Below, piece by piece: positions 41,052 through 52,294 of a stretch of DNA of 64,000 nt. The position numbers and the translations under genes were made by a program. Position 1 is the first letter of the stretch, and the number at the start of each line of letters is the position of its first letter. Source of the DNA: Choricystis sp. odSpoLacu1 (lineage: Eukaryota; Chlorophyta; Trebouxiophyceae); NCBI GenBank assembly GCA_958009055.1, contig OY253652.1, positions 186,001-250,000 of the forward strand. Direction: 5' to 3'. The notes beneath the pieces were generated by a model. It did not search any database and was not told the DNA's origin. It worked only from the letters and a program-made list of their open reading frames with translations.

Positions 41052-42118
41052 TCACTTGCCAATCACGTTGGGCAGGTTGGCGATATTGGTCACAATGTTG
41101 TGGCCGAACGGGTTGGCCAGGTGGGCAAACAAGCCTTCGATCGGGCCTTCACGCGTGACCAGGGCTTGCACTGCGAAGCCGACAAACGCGACCATGGCCA
41201 GGCGCCCGTTTTTAATTTCTTTCAGCGCGTTCGTCGGCGAGTTCATCCCCGCCGGGTCCAGCGGGAACAGGGCGTTGGGTTTGCCGGTCTTATAGGCGTC
41301 GTACCTGTTGAGCTCCAGGTAGCCGAAGAGTGCCTGCTGGATGGCAAGCAGGCCGAGCGTTGGAATGGCGTACTGTTGGGCGCCCGCCTCAAACCACTTG
41401 CCCTTGCCCAGCAGCTCCTGGCCCAGGCAGCCGGCGACGGCGATCATGGCCCAGCGCGCGTTGGTGCGTTCACCTTCCGCGTACCACTTGAGGCGGTCGG
41501 GGCCGTTGGCGCCGAGGCCGAGGGGGTCGAAGCCGCGGTCGCCGACCATGGAGCCGTCCAAGTGGGCGGGGGCCTTGGTGCCAGGCAGCCAGAGGTCGCG
41601 GTTGGCGGCGCGGGCGGGGGTGGGGGAACGGCGGGCCTGTATGGGTTGGAGGGTGGGTTGGGTGACACGGTGAGAAAAAGAGGGGGTTGTTTTGGTTTGG
41701 CCGCCCCTCTCTCTCAACGCTGCTTTGCGCGCCACACCCTGTCCCCAGCAACGACAGAGACCACGCTCTGGTCCACTTCGGGGCCAGAGTGGGGCCGGTG
41801 GCGAGGGCTGGGCGGGCGGCGCGGACTGGCAGAGAGGCCAGATGCAAAAACGACACCCAATCCGTCCGTCGGTTGGCGCGTCACCGGGCGGCGCCACGCC
41901 TCCGCAGCGCCTCATCTCGGCCAACAGGGACTCAATGGCCTGACTGAGGGCGCGGTCGCGCAGCGGCGGGGCGTGGGCAGCGGCAGACACTCTGCTCACA
42001 GAGGGTGAGACCGAGCGGCTGTTCCGCACTCCTCCTCGATTGCCCCCCCCACACACGCCGCCCTTCTCACCGGGCGAGCCGTCAGCGCGGTGCGCGACGA
42101 TTGCAGCGAGAACGCCAT
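41052..42118 (-). CDS. LHCA: Chlorophyll a/b-binding antenna protein (Lhca-type), copy A
   Basis: Three-helix thylakoid antenna protein, probably of photosystem I. Exon 1 42071-42118 (16 codons, MAFSLQSSRTALTARP) and exon 2 41052-41636, 210 residues, intron 434 bases in phase 0. The mature protein starts NRDLWLPGTKAPAHLDGSMV then GDRGFDPLGL, the Lhca-type entrance. Helix 1 has ERTNARWAMIAVAGCLGQEL with the E-x-x-x-x-R ion pair (N-type ligand), helix 2 FGYLELNRYDAYK, helix 3 ALKEIKNGRLAMVAFVGFAV. The tail TREGPIEGLFAHLANPFGHN is typical of Lhca. The precise Lhca number cannot be assigned by eye. It diverges from the INTS1 homologue. Stop TGA. Confidence 0.9.
42002..42016 (-). promoter_or_regulatory. 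15-nt intronic motif shared with Lhca copy B
   Basis: On the coding strand it reads GCTCGGTCTCACCCT and starts 55 bases into the intron of Lhca copy A. The identical 15 bases occur 48 bases into the intron of copy B (52032-52046), although the introns are otherwise mostly dissimilar. Its function is unknown; a splicing or expression element is possible. Confidence 0.5.
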
Positions 42119-42310
42119 GGTGGTGTGGGGAAGGACTGACGGGAAAAAGGGGCGCGGAGAGGAGGAGAAAACGCAGCGAGTGTGGAGAGCGAAAAACAAG
42201 ACCCCGACCCTCTCGTTTGCTCTGCCCCTTTTGCCTCACATCGGACACCCCCATTTCGGGAGTTTTCCAGCGGGGGGGAGAGACACGAAAGAGGAGGCTC
42301 CAACTCCACT

Positions 42311-45300
42311 ATGCCTCCGCGCAAGCGGGCCGCCCCCCCTCCCCCCGCGCCCCCCGCGCGGCGCGCGGCGCGCGGCGCGCGGTCCAAGAGCACGGCGCCG
42401 GCTGACGCACCAGCGTCTGCTCCACCGCCACCACCCGCCGACGCACCACTGAGCGACGTGGTGGCGGCTGCGTTGGCTGGAGGGGACGCTGGCGCCGCGG
42501 ATGCAGCCCTGGACGGGGCGCTGGGGGGTCTGGCGGCAGCACCTTCGGCCTTGACCCCCGCTGCTTTGACCACCCTCGTGGCCGCCCTGGCTACCGATCC
42601 AGCGGCCACAACAGCCCTACCCACCACGCGCAACCGGCTCATCACCTGGCTGACGGGCGGCGGCGGCGGTGACGGCGCGCGGCGCGCGCTGGCCGCGCCG
42701 CTGGCTCAGCTGGCGGCGGCTGCCTTAGCCACCGCCCCCCTGGCCGCCGACATCGCTGTCGCCTACGTGCACGATATCTTTGCCAAGCGCCTGTGGGCAG
42801 AGACAGCGGCGGGGGCGGCGCTGGCTGCGCGCGCGGCTGCCACTCTGCCGCCGCGGGGGGGGGGCGCCAGACTGGGCAGCCCCGCCCGCCGGCCTGCCGC
42901 CGGGCGGGCCGCCCGCCCAGCTGCCGCCCGCTGCGGCTGCGGTGGCGGCTGCGGTGGCGCCGTTGGTGGAGGCGACAAGGGAGGGAGGCGGCGAGGCTGC
43001 GCCGTGTGAAGACGCCACGCGCGTCGCTGCTGCCGACGCGCTCGCCACCGCTGCTGCCGCCCTGGCGGCCGACGTGCGTGGCGGTGGTGGTGCCGCCGCG
43101 TCAGGCGGCGCTGCCGCGGCCACCGCCGCCGCGCGCGCGCCCCGCCTGTTGGCGTTGGCGTGTGCCACGCCCGCCGGGCGGGCGGCGGCAGCCTCCGCCC
43201 TCGACTCGCTCCTCGCCTCCCCCACCACCCAGCGCGCCGGCCTGGCCCTGCTGGACGAGCTGGTGGCATGTGCCGCTGGCTGGGGCACCGACGCCGACCT
43301 GGCCGCCGTCGCAGCGCTGGTGGCGCTGCGCGCGCGCCCGGCCGCCGCGCAGGCCGCGGCGCGCGCTGTCGAAACCCTGGCCGCCGCCTCCCCCGCCATC
43401 GCGGTCGCCGCGGTACGCGCCTACGTCGCGTCCGACGCGCGCGACGGCGGCAAGAGTGGGGGCGGCGGCTGTGCTGCCGCGGCGGGCGTGGTGGCAGCGG
43501 CGGCGCGCGGCGGCGAGAGCGGCGCGGACCACCCCTCCCCTTCGCTCGAGCCCGCACTAGCGGCCGCCCTGGCCGACGCTCTGGCCGCCCCCGACACCCG
43601 CCCCCGCGCCCGCGACCTGGCGCGGCGGCTGGTGCGGGGGTGTGGGCGGTCCCTGGACGCGGGAAAGCTCGTGAGCGCGCTGCTCGCTCCCTGCGGCGGC
43701 CCCGCCGCGTCACCGCCGCCCGCCGCCGCCTCCTCCGCCGCCCGGGAAGCGTGGGCGGGGGACGTGCTGAGCGTGGCGTCCGCCATTGTGCTGGCGGCCG
43801 TGGCGGCGGCGGATGGCGGCGATGGCAACGAACGCGCGCTGGCCGCGGCGGGCGTCGCGGCCGCCGCGTCGGCCGCGTGGTGCGTCGCGATCCTGCCGCC
43901 CACCCTGCCCGGCCTCTCCCCTCCCGCCTTCACCGCCGCCCTGCGCCGGGCCCTGTTTCTGGAGCCCGATGTGAGGGCGTATTTGACGGCGGGCGAGGCG
44001 GCCGCGGCGGCAGCGGCGCCCGCGACCGCTGCAGCCGAAGCCGACGCGGCGCGTACGCTCGTGTCACGCTGCGCCCTCTCTGAAGACGCCCTGATCCACG
44101 TCCTCCTCGCAGGCCTCACGGACGCCCCCCTACCCCCCGACGCCGCGCTGGGGCTGGCGGACGAGCTGCTGGTGCGGCGGGTGGTGAGTGGCGGCGGGGC
44201 CGGAGCAACAGAGACCCTTCTCGCCAACCCTCAACTTCTCGATGCCGCGTTTGCCCTTGCGTCCCTCGACCCGCCGCCACCACCACTTCCACCCGCGCCT
44301 GGTGCATCGCCACCCCTCCTGCTCGCGCACGCGCCCCGGTGGTGGGCCGCCGCGCGGGTGGCGACTCTTGTCGCGGCGGCGGGCACGCCCGGCCTCGCGC
44401 GCACGGCGGCCGCCGACCCCTCGGTGCGGTCCCTCATGACGGTGGCCGCCGTGGGCGACGTGTTGGTGGCGATGGGTGCTCCCGGATCGGCCAAAGCGGC
44501 CGCCGCGGCCGCCGCCGCAGACGTAGAGGCGGCTGCCGACGCGGCCGCGGTCGCGACCGTCGCCAATGCCCAGCGCGCCCGCGGCGCGGCGTGGGAGCCG
44601 CCCCCCGGTGGCGCCTTGAGGCGCAGCGTACCTTCGACCGCGGCCTCGCGTCACCTGCCACCCGACGTGGCGGCGGGCGTCGCGCCCCTCGCCCGTGGCC
44701 CCGCGGGCGCCGCGCTGCGTGCCCTCCCCCTCGCCCCGCCCCTCGTCTCAGCAGCCGCGGCCGGCGAGACCCCTGCCACCGCGTGGCGCTGGGTGGCGCC
44801 CCTGCTGGCGTGGGATGCGGGGGCGGCGGCGTCCCTACCGGGCGAGTGGGCGCCAGCGCTGCTGGAGCGGGCGCTGGCGAGCGCGGAGAGTGACGCCACG
44901 CCGCTGCCGCCGCGCGCGGTGGCCGCGCTGGCCGCCCCCCTGCGCGCCTCCCTGGCGTCGGCCACGCCGTCGCCGGAAGCGCGTGCCGCGCTGGCCCACT
45001 TTGTGGGCGGGGTGGGGGCGCGGTCGCCGGTGGCACGTGCGCGCGCGCGCGCGCGTGCCTCGCTGCCGCGTTTGGCGGCGAAAACGACTCTTGGGGCGCC
45101 GCCCTGGCGGCCGCCCCAGCGGGCGCCGACCTGGCGGCGGGCGTGGCCGATGCCGCGGTGGCCGTCCTCACCACGATTGCCGATGTGGCCGACACCGCCA
45201 GCCTGCTGGCCGTGGCGGCGGCGGGGGCGGGTGTGCGCGCGGCGGGCGTCGCAGCAGCGCGTGTTATCGCAGCCCGCCCGGCCACCACTGCGGCCGCTGT

Positions 45301-48154
45301 GGCGGCGGGCACGCCCGCTGGAGTGGCGTTGGTGGACGCACTGACCGGTGCTTGGACGCAGCGCGCCGCTGGCGAGGCGGAAGAGGGCGATGTGACGCTG
45401 GTGGACGGCAGCGCGTCGCGCGCGTCTGCACCTTCTGCCGTCGCCGACGCGACGGCCGCCGTCGTCGTCGCGGGCGGGCCTGCCACGCACAATCTGCGCG
45501 CCCTGCTGCTGGGCACAGAGCCAGACAATCGACGCCTCGTCACGTCCGACGGGCGGGACGCGCCGTTGCTGCCTCCGCGCGTGGCAGCGGCTGCGATCGC
45601 GTGCTGCGACGCGGCGATCGCGGCGGCGGGCGTCGCTGCCGCTGGCGTGGGCGGGCGCGTCGCCGCTCTGGCCGACCTGGCGTGGGCCGATGAGGCCGCG
45701 CCCGCGCTGCGGAGCGCGATGGAGGGCGACGCGGGCGCGCACGCCGCGGCCGCGCGCGCGGCAGGCGTCGCACAGCGCGTTTCTGCTGCGGCACGCGTGC
45801 TGCAGTGTGGTGGTCTGGTCGCAGCCCTGGCCGGTGACGCAGACAACACCATGGCCGTGGACGAGGCCCAGCCTGCGCCCCTGCCACCGGCCGCGCTGCC
45901 GCCGCGTCCGCCCACCGTGGATGGCGCGGCGGCACTCGCAGCCACGTGGCGCCGCGTCGCGGCTGGCGACGCCCTCACTGCTTCTGCCGTCGCGTCGCTG
46001 GCCAGCGTGCCGGCCCCACTGCCGCTCGCTGATGCAGAGGCAGTGGCCGCCACCGCAGCGGCGGCCATGCTGGCCGCCCCCGCGGCAGGCGCGGCGCTGC
46101 TGCCCGCGACTGCGGCCGCGCTGCGCGCCGCGCCCGCCGCGCGCCGCACTCTTGCCAACGCTCTCGCACAGGCGGCTGCAGGCGCGTCCTCCACTCCCTC
46201 CCTAGCACGCACACTGCACGAGTGTGCCACCACGCTGGGAGGGCCACCGCCCCCGCCACCTCCCGCTCTGGCGTCGCTGGCTGGGGGGACCGAGGCCGCA
46301 GAGGCCGCCGCGTCCGCCGCGTCCGCCGCCCTGGCTGCCGCCACCAATCCCGCCGCCGCGCGCGCCGCCAGCGATGCGCTGGCTTTGTTGGACCCAGGCC
46401 TGGCCGTCCCCGCCGCCGCGGACGCGGTGTGCGGCGTGCTGCAGCAGGCGCTGGAGGGTGGAGGCGGCGGCTTCTCACTCGCGGGCGCGGTCGCAGCACT
46501 CGCTGCCGCCCCGGGCGCAGGCACGCCCGCCTCCCGCGCCGCTCTGGCGGACAGAGTATGTGCCCTGCGCGTCACCGTGCCGCTGACGCCGCCCCCTCCC
46601 GCCGCCGCCCAGGCGGCTGCCGCCGCGGTCGCGCTGGCCGCGGCCGCCGCGCGCCCGCCCTCGGCGGCAGCGCTCTGTCGGGTGCCCATCGCCGACACGG
46701 GCTCCGCCTGGCCCCCCTCCCACACGTTCACGCCGACTCAAGCCGGGCGCCTGGCGTGCCTGACCGCTGTGGCGGGGGCGGGCGCGGACGCACTGGCGAC
46801 TGCTGTTGGCGGCGGCGCGGCCGGTCTGGCCGCGGCGGCTACCGCGCTCGCGGACGCGGCGCGCGGGGAGGCTGCCTCCCCAGCGGCCTGCGTGCTGGCC
46901 GACCTGTACTTGCTGTTCCCGGACGACGTGGTGGACGCGGTGGGCGGTGGTGGCGACGACGACGATAGCGACGCCGACGCTCCCTCTGACTCCCCCCCTC
47001 TGACCCCCCACCACCTTGCCTGGCTCCACGCCGCCGCCCTGACCGCCTGCTCCGACGCATCCTCCGTCCTGGCGTCCCCCGCCGCCGACCTGCTGGCCGC
47101 CGTCGGCGCGGCAGGGCTGGTGCCTGCAGCCGCGCCGTCCGCTCTAGCTGCCGCACTCGCTCTCGCCTCCCGCCACCCCGCCCCCACCGCCGCCGCATTG
47201 GGCGGGTTGGTAGCCTCTGTGGCGGATGCAGCGGCTGCGGTGTCGACTGCAGCGCCCGACGTGCGGACAGGGGCGCTGGCCGCTGTTGCGCGTGGGGCGA
47301 CGGTTGTGGATGAACTGCGCCCCCTCCTCTCCACCGCCGCCCTGCCGGCCTCTCCCGCCGCCACCGCCGCGCGAGCCGAGGCGGGCGCCGTCCTGGCGGC
47401 CGGCGTGGCCGCCCTGGCTGGCCTGAGCCCCGCGCTGCGGGGGGAGGGTGACGCAGTGACCGCCGCGCGCGCGCTCGCGGCCGCGCTGACCTGGGCCGTC
47501 GCCTCCCCGCTGGCTGCCGACGTGGCGGCCGCGCTGCCGCCTGATACAGTGGTCGTGGGCACCTCCTTCCCGGACGTGCCGGCGCTGGCGTGGGCGTTGG
47601 CCGCGGTGTGCGAGCCAGGCAGGCGCGCGCCGCCCCCGCCGCGCCCGCCGCTGCCGCCCGCAGTCACGGACGCGGCCGACGTCGTGGCCGCAGCGGCAGC
47701 CGCTTTGATGCATGCAGGTGGACATGAAAGCATGCCCCCGGAGGACGCGGCCGCCCTGCCGGCGGCCACGCTGCTGTCCGCGTCGCTGACTGACCTGCGC
47801 ACAGCGGTGGCCTCCGCCCCTGCAGCCGCCGCCTCCCTCCCCGTCGTCGCCGCCGCGTCGGCTGCTGCTCGCGCGGCGCCCGATGCAACGACGGCGGATG
47901 CCGCCTTGGCCCTGCTGGAGGGCGCTGCCTCTGCGCCAGCATCAGCAGGCGGCCGCGCCGCGCGCGCGGCACTGGCCCGCTGCGCCGCCTCCCTCCTGCG
48001 CCACCGGGCCACGGCGGCCTCGGCGGCGGCGCGAGCCCGCACCTGGCTGCCCGCTCGCCCTGCGGCCGTGGTGGCGGACGATGTGGCGGCGGTGGTGAGT
48101 GTGGGCGGGTGTGGCGGGGACGTCGAGGCATGGGCGCCGTTTGTGGCTGGATAG
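42311..48154 (+). CDS. INTS1: Integrator complex subunit 1 homologue, two frame breaks
   Basis: Largest scaffold of the nuclear Integrator complex that cleaves snRNA and paused transcripts. About 1,940 Ala-rich residues, apparently intronless, made of helical repeats. Identification rests on the order AYVHDIFAKRLWAE, then WCVAILPPTLPGLSPPAF/ALRRALFLEPDVRAYL, then LSEDALIHVLLAGLTDAPLP and ALGLADELLVRRVV, which parallels the metazoan INTS1 segment with the FLRL...LEDTLMRVLVIGLSREL region. A later piece is LADLYLLFPDDVVDAV. The N-terminus MPPRKRAAPP is basic, fitting a nuclear protein. The frame breaks at a G10 run (42855-42864) and at a (GC)n tract (45039-45055); between and after them long frames continue to TAG 48154. 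The extreme Ala/Gly bias follows GC pressure. Confidence 0.65.
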
Positions 48155-48276
48155 ATTCTGTTTTCGTTTTGGCGCAGACATTACTGCAACTGTGTTTTGC
48201 AAACATTTTCAGCTTGGGCGGGGGTTTTGGCGCTCAGAGAGAGGCGCTCAGAAAAAACTGAAAACAAGCCACCCAC

Positions 48277-50626
48277 TCACGCACTCGCCCCCTTCTTCTT
48301 GTCGTACAGCAGCAACGCCGCCATGAAGATCAGGGCCGCCCGCGGGGAGGCGTCCGCCAGGTCTTCAGGGAGGAGGGGCAACGAGACGCCGAGCTTGCGC
48401 GCGGCGGCAATCGCGTAGCGCGCGTTGCACTCCTTCTCCCTCGCCGTCCGTCCGGGGGACACCAGCGCCGGGTTGACGGAGGATGGAGACACGGCGGCCA
48501 GCAGGTCCAGCAGGAAGAGGCCGGTGGCGAGGGAGCGGTCGCCAAGGGACGCGGCGCGGCGGCGGCCGCCGGCCGACGCGGCGCGCGCGTTGGCCCAGGC
48601 CAACACTTCGGCGTCCAGGGCGGCGTCCGCGGCGCGGGAGGTGGAGGCTGCGCGCCCCGGGGACGGGGGTGGGGGTGGAGTGGGGCCCCCCTTGCCTCCT
48701 GCCACCGCCCCCGTCGCTTCGGCGAGCAGTTTCCTCACGTGCAGCCTGCACAGAAGCCACAGCACGCTGGCCGTCTGCTTGCGCTCCCCGTTGACGATGT
48801 CCTCCCCCGACACGTTGACCAGCGGCAGGCCCGACAGGCGCCTCGCGAGTTCAACAGCCTGGTTTGCGTTTTCGATCGACCGCGGCCGCGCGAGCAGTGG
48901 TTTGAACGGCGGCGTGTGCGCGCGCCTCCAGTCCACACAACCCGGGGACAGAGCATCCAGGGCGCGCAGCAGCAGGTGGCCTTCACGCAGGGCCGCCAGA
49001 AACTCGGGGGCGGAGGGGGGGACGCCGACGATGGAGGCGACCCACACGCGGAGGGTGCGGTCGTCGCGCGACTCGCTCTCGCCCCCTCCCTCCAGCGCGC
49101 GCGCCACGTCGGCCGCGTCCGCCGCCGCAGCCCCGTCCAGGGAGTCGCCCGCGGCAAACAGGGTGGCGGCGCCGACGCGGGGGGAGCCGGCGGCAAGGGC
49201 GGCGGGTGGCGGGAGGGGGCGGGAGGGCGGGACAAGGGCTGCAAGCGACGGGTGCACCGCCGCCGCGCGGGCCGCCAGGTCGGCTCTGCGCGCGTCCAGG
49301 GAGTCGAAGCCGGCTTGCAGGCGGCGGAGAGGGGGCAGGGAGTCGAGGGAGGGGGGCGGAGGGAGGGTGGTTTCCAGCTCCCCCGCCTCGTGACCCGCCG
49401 CCGCGACGCGCGCGCGCGGCGCAGCGCGGCCGCCAGCGCCGCGTACGCGGCGCTGTCGACCAAATCACCAGCCAGATCTTCCACGGGGGGGCGCCCCCAG
49501 GCGGCACCACAGGCGCCCAGGTGGTGGTTGACCCAGCGCAGGAGGAGGGTGGTGGGGGGCGCCGCCACAAACCGGGCTGCGTCCTCCCCCGGCGCGCGCA
49601 GCACCGCCAGCGCGGCGGGTCGGGACGCCACCGACAGCGGGGCGGACAGGGCCAGCCATGCCACCGCCCACGCGGCGTCCAGGGCGGGGGTGGGGGACTC
49701 TGCGTCGACGAGGAGAGGGGGGCGTGAGCGACGGGGGCAGCGCCGCGCCCGCCGCGCGCGCGGCGTCGAGTGCCAGCGCCACGTTTTGCAGCGCTTCCTC
49801 GCAGGGTAGAGGGGTGGTGGTGCTGCCATCGTTCACAGGCACATTGATGGCGCGCTCGTCCACGCCGGCGGCGGGGCAGGTGGCGGCGAGGAGGCGGCAC
49901 GAAAGGGTGCCGTCCGACAGACCTGCGGCCAGCGTCGCGGGCGTCGCGCGCGCCAGGGACGCTGCTGCGCCATCCCCCGACAGCACGGCCGCAATGTAGT
50001 CGCCCAGGAAGCGCGCCTCCGCGTCGGCGGGGTCCATGGGGCCGTCGGCGGGGGAGGGGGGGCGTGGTGGCGGTGGTGGTGGGGGCGGGCGCAGGCGGCG
50101 GCGTTGTGGCGGTTTCGGGCGCAACAGGCGCATCCACCACAGCCTGTTTGACTGGCGACACGCCCACACTGTCGGGCACGATGTCGGCCGCCGGTGCAGC
50201 GTTGTGGGTGGCGGTGGTGGCGGGCGCCTGTCGCGTGTCGTCCTCTGCGTGCGCACCACCCCGTCCTTCCGGCGACCGCCCACCACCCGCCGCCAGGGCA
50301 GCCGCAACGCCATCCAGGGCGGCCCTCAACTCGGCGCACCCACGGTTGGGGGCGGCGCCCGCGTCGTCGTCGTCGGACGCATTGGTCGCGTCACCCCCGC
50401 GCGCCGCCGGCACCGGCGACGGCGAGTCCGCCAGCTGGATGCCCCGCTTGGCGGCAGCAGCAGCTGCTGCTGCGGCGCCTCCACTGCGCGGGCGCAGCGG
50501 GGACCGCAGGAAGCGCAGGTGGCCCGCGTCGTTTTCGTCACTGACGATGCGCGAGCGACTGGTGCCGGCGCGGGGTGCGTCACCGGGTGGCGACGAAGGG
50601 GTGGTGGTGGGCGCGGTGTCCCCCAT
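48277..50626 (-). CDS. FIM1: Fimbrin/plastin (four calponin-homology domains), three frame breaks
   Basis: Actin-bundling protein with tandem CH domains. Start ATG 50626 (MGDTAPTTTPSSPPG), a disordered N-terminal region of about 190 residues, then CH1 (FLGDYIAAVL, LSCRLLAATCPAAGVDERAI, EALQNVALALDAARA), CH2 (LLLRWVNHHLG, VEDLAGDLVDSAAYAALAAAL), CH3 (RVWVASIVGVPP, LREGHLLLRALDALSPGCVD, NANQAVELARRLSGLPLVNV, GEDIVNGERKQTASVLWLLC) and CH4 (EVLAWANARA, LFLLDLLAAVSPSSVNPALV, NARYAIAAARKLGVSLPLLP, DLADASPRAALIFMAALL). Short for fimbrin in CH2, and no EF hands are visible. The frame changes at G/C runs 50050-50062, at G6 49717-49722 and at (CG)6 49407-49418; each side reads as good CH sequence. Stop TGA. 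Confidence 0.8.
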
Positions 50627-50970
50627 TGAGCAGAGGGCGTGGTTTGGCGCGCGCGGGCGCGGGGGCGCGGCCAAAGAAAGCTCGAGTTTCAATGCGGTTT
50701 GAAACGCCACCGCCTCGAGTTTCGTTTTTGTGATCTTCTCTTTTTTGTGGGGGGTTTTACACGACACACGTCTCTCTGCTCACTCCCAAGCGCGCGTTCA
50801 GAAGGGAGGGGCGGTGGGAACGGGGCGGTTGGGGCACCAGGGAAGAGGAGGGCGCGTCGTCCTCTCCTCACACACAGAACGCACTCACCACCCGCCACCA
50901 GGCCCTCTCTCCCCGACGAACCACCAATCAACGCGCGGCTTGACACATCATTCAATAATCCACCCATCCC
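50627..50970. other. Intergenic: fimbrin promoter side, Lhca copy B 3' side
   Basis: This 344-base gap separates two minus-strand genes. An in-frame upstream ATG at 50767 would extend fimbrin by 47 residues with no domain match. Nothing else is recognised. Confidence 0.5.
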
Positions 50971-52141
50971 TCAGAACGGGATGCCCGAGTCAAACGGCTG
51001 CTTGCCCTTGTTGAGCGTCTTCTGCGCTTCGATGACCATGGGAGCAAACGACAGCGCGCACACTGCGAGCGCGACCTCGGTGCCGACGGACGTGGTGTAG
51101 ATGTTAGCTTGGCCGGGGTCGGACAGGTGGGCTTTCAGGGCTTCAATGGGGCCGACGCCGCGGACGGCGGCGACAGAGGCAAAGCCGAGGAATGCCAACA
51201 TCGCGAGGCGCGCGTTTTTAACTTCCTTGATCCGCATCTCGGGCGAGTCCATGCCCATGGGGTCAAAGGGGGCGATGCCGGCAGCACCCGACAGACCCGG
51301 GCCATTCTTTTTGAAGGCTTCGTAGCGTTTGGCTTCCAGGAAGGCAAAGACAGCCACCTCCACCCCGACCAGCGTGGACAGCGGGAACGGCGTCGGCTTG
51401 GCGCCCGCCGTCCACCAGTCGCCCAGGCCAAACAGGTCGGTGAACAGGATGCCTGCGACGGCGGCCATGGCCCACCGCCCGTTGGTGAGCTCGGCCTCCT
51501 GCATCCAGGGGCGCACGGCCGGGTTGGCGGCCAGGCCGAGCGGGTCAAAGCCGCGGTCGCCGACCATGGAGCCGTCCAGGTGGGGGGGGGCGGAGGCGCC
51601 CGGGTACCACAGGTCGCGGTTAGCGGCGCGGGTGGCGACAGGGGTGCGGCGGGCCTGGGGAGGGAGGGTGGGGGTGGTTGGAAAAAAACGGGGTCGTTTC
51701 AACAGAGAGAGCGAGGGGTGGCTGTGCGGTTGGCGCAAAAAGCACGGGTCGCGCGGCGGCACGCCTCCACAGGGCGACCGATTGGCATGTGTGTGTCAAC
51801 TGCGTGTGGCGACCGAGCCTTTCGGGCGTGCGTGGCGGGTGGGGCGGGCGAGGGGTTTCCTCCCATTGGCGAGCCCCCCCTTGTGAAAAGCAGCCGTTTC
51901 GGCGCCCCCCGCCGCACACACACCCGCTCCTGTCCTCCCCAAGACGCGTGTCCGAGGTGAGACGCATGCGTGGCTGCGGCCTGGCGGCCGCGGCGGGGCG
52001 GAGTCGAGGCGGAAACACCGCGCTTTGCAAAAGGGTGAGACCGAGCAGAAAGCACGCGCCGGCGTTTTCCCCTCAATCGCCCCTTTCACTCACCGACGAA
52101 GGGGCCGCCACCATGGCGCGGGAAGCGCGCAGAGCGTACAT
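50971..52141 (-). CDS. LHCA: Chlorophyll a/b-binding antenna protein (Lhca-type), copy B
   Basis: Second Lhca-type antenna, about 9 kb from copy A on the same strand. Exon 1 52094-52141 (16 codons, MYALRASRAMVAAPSS) and exon 2 50971-51654, 243 residues, intron 439 bases in phase 0. Mature start NRDLWYPGASAPPHLDGSMV, then GDRGFDPLGL; helix 1 EAELTNGRWAMAAVAGILFT, helix 2 FAFLEAKRYEAFK, helix 3 IKEVKNARLAMLAFLGFASV. Unlike copy A it has an extra C-terminal hydrophobic stretch (GTEVALAVCALSFAPMVIEA) and ends FDSGIPF. Exon 1 length, intron phase, and the ARR(S/T)P exon-2 start are the same in both copies. Stop TGA. It diverges from the ABA4-like gene with 153 bp between starts. Confidence 0.9.
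52032..52046 (-). promoter_or_regulatory. 15-nt intronic motif shared with Lhca copy A
   Basis: Identical on the coding strand (GCTCGGTCTCACCCT) to 42002-42016 and at nearly the same distance from the 5' splice site (48 versus 55 bases). A second, weaker similarity, GGAGGCGTG, occurs further into both introns. Confidence 0.5.
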
Positions 52142-52294
52142 GGCGAGTGAGTGTGTGTGAAAGGGGGGGTGGGGAAGGGACCGAGGCGTCGCGGAAAACA
52201 AAAGCGAGGGAATGTGTTTTTTCTTTCGAGAGGGTCGGGCCCGACCCCCAAACTCCCTTTTTCTGGTTTTGTTTATTTTCCCTCGCGCCTCGCA

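Noticed and set aside
41637..42254. Continuous minus-strand frame running through the Lhca copy A intron into exon 2
   Set aside because: It is not in frame with the exon-1 start, the splice sites are good, and copy B has the same exon structure.
42780..48042. Long open frames antisense to INTS1 (several hundred codons)
   Set aside because: They are Ala/Arg/Pro/Gly-rich mirrors expected from extreme GC content and third-position bias, with no domain motifs.
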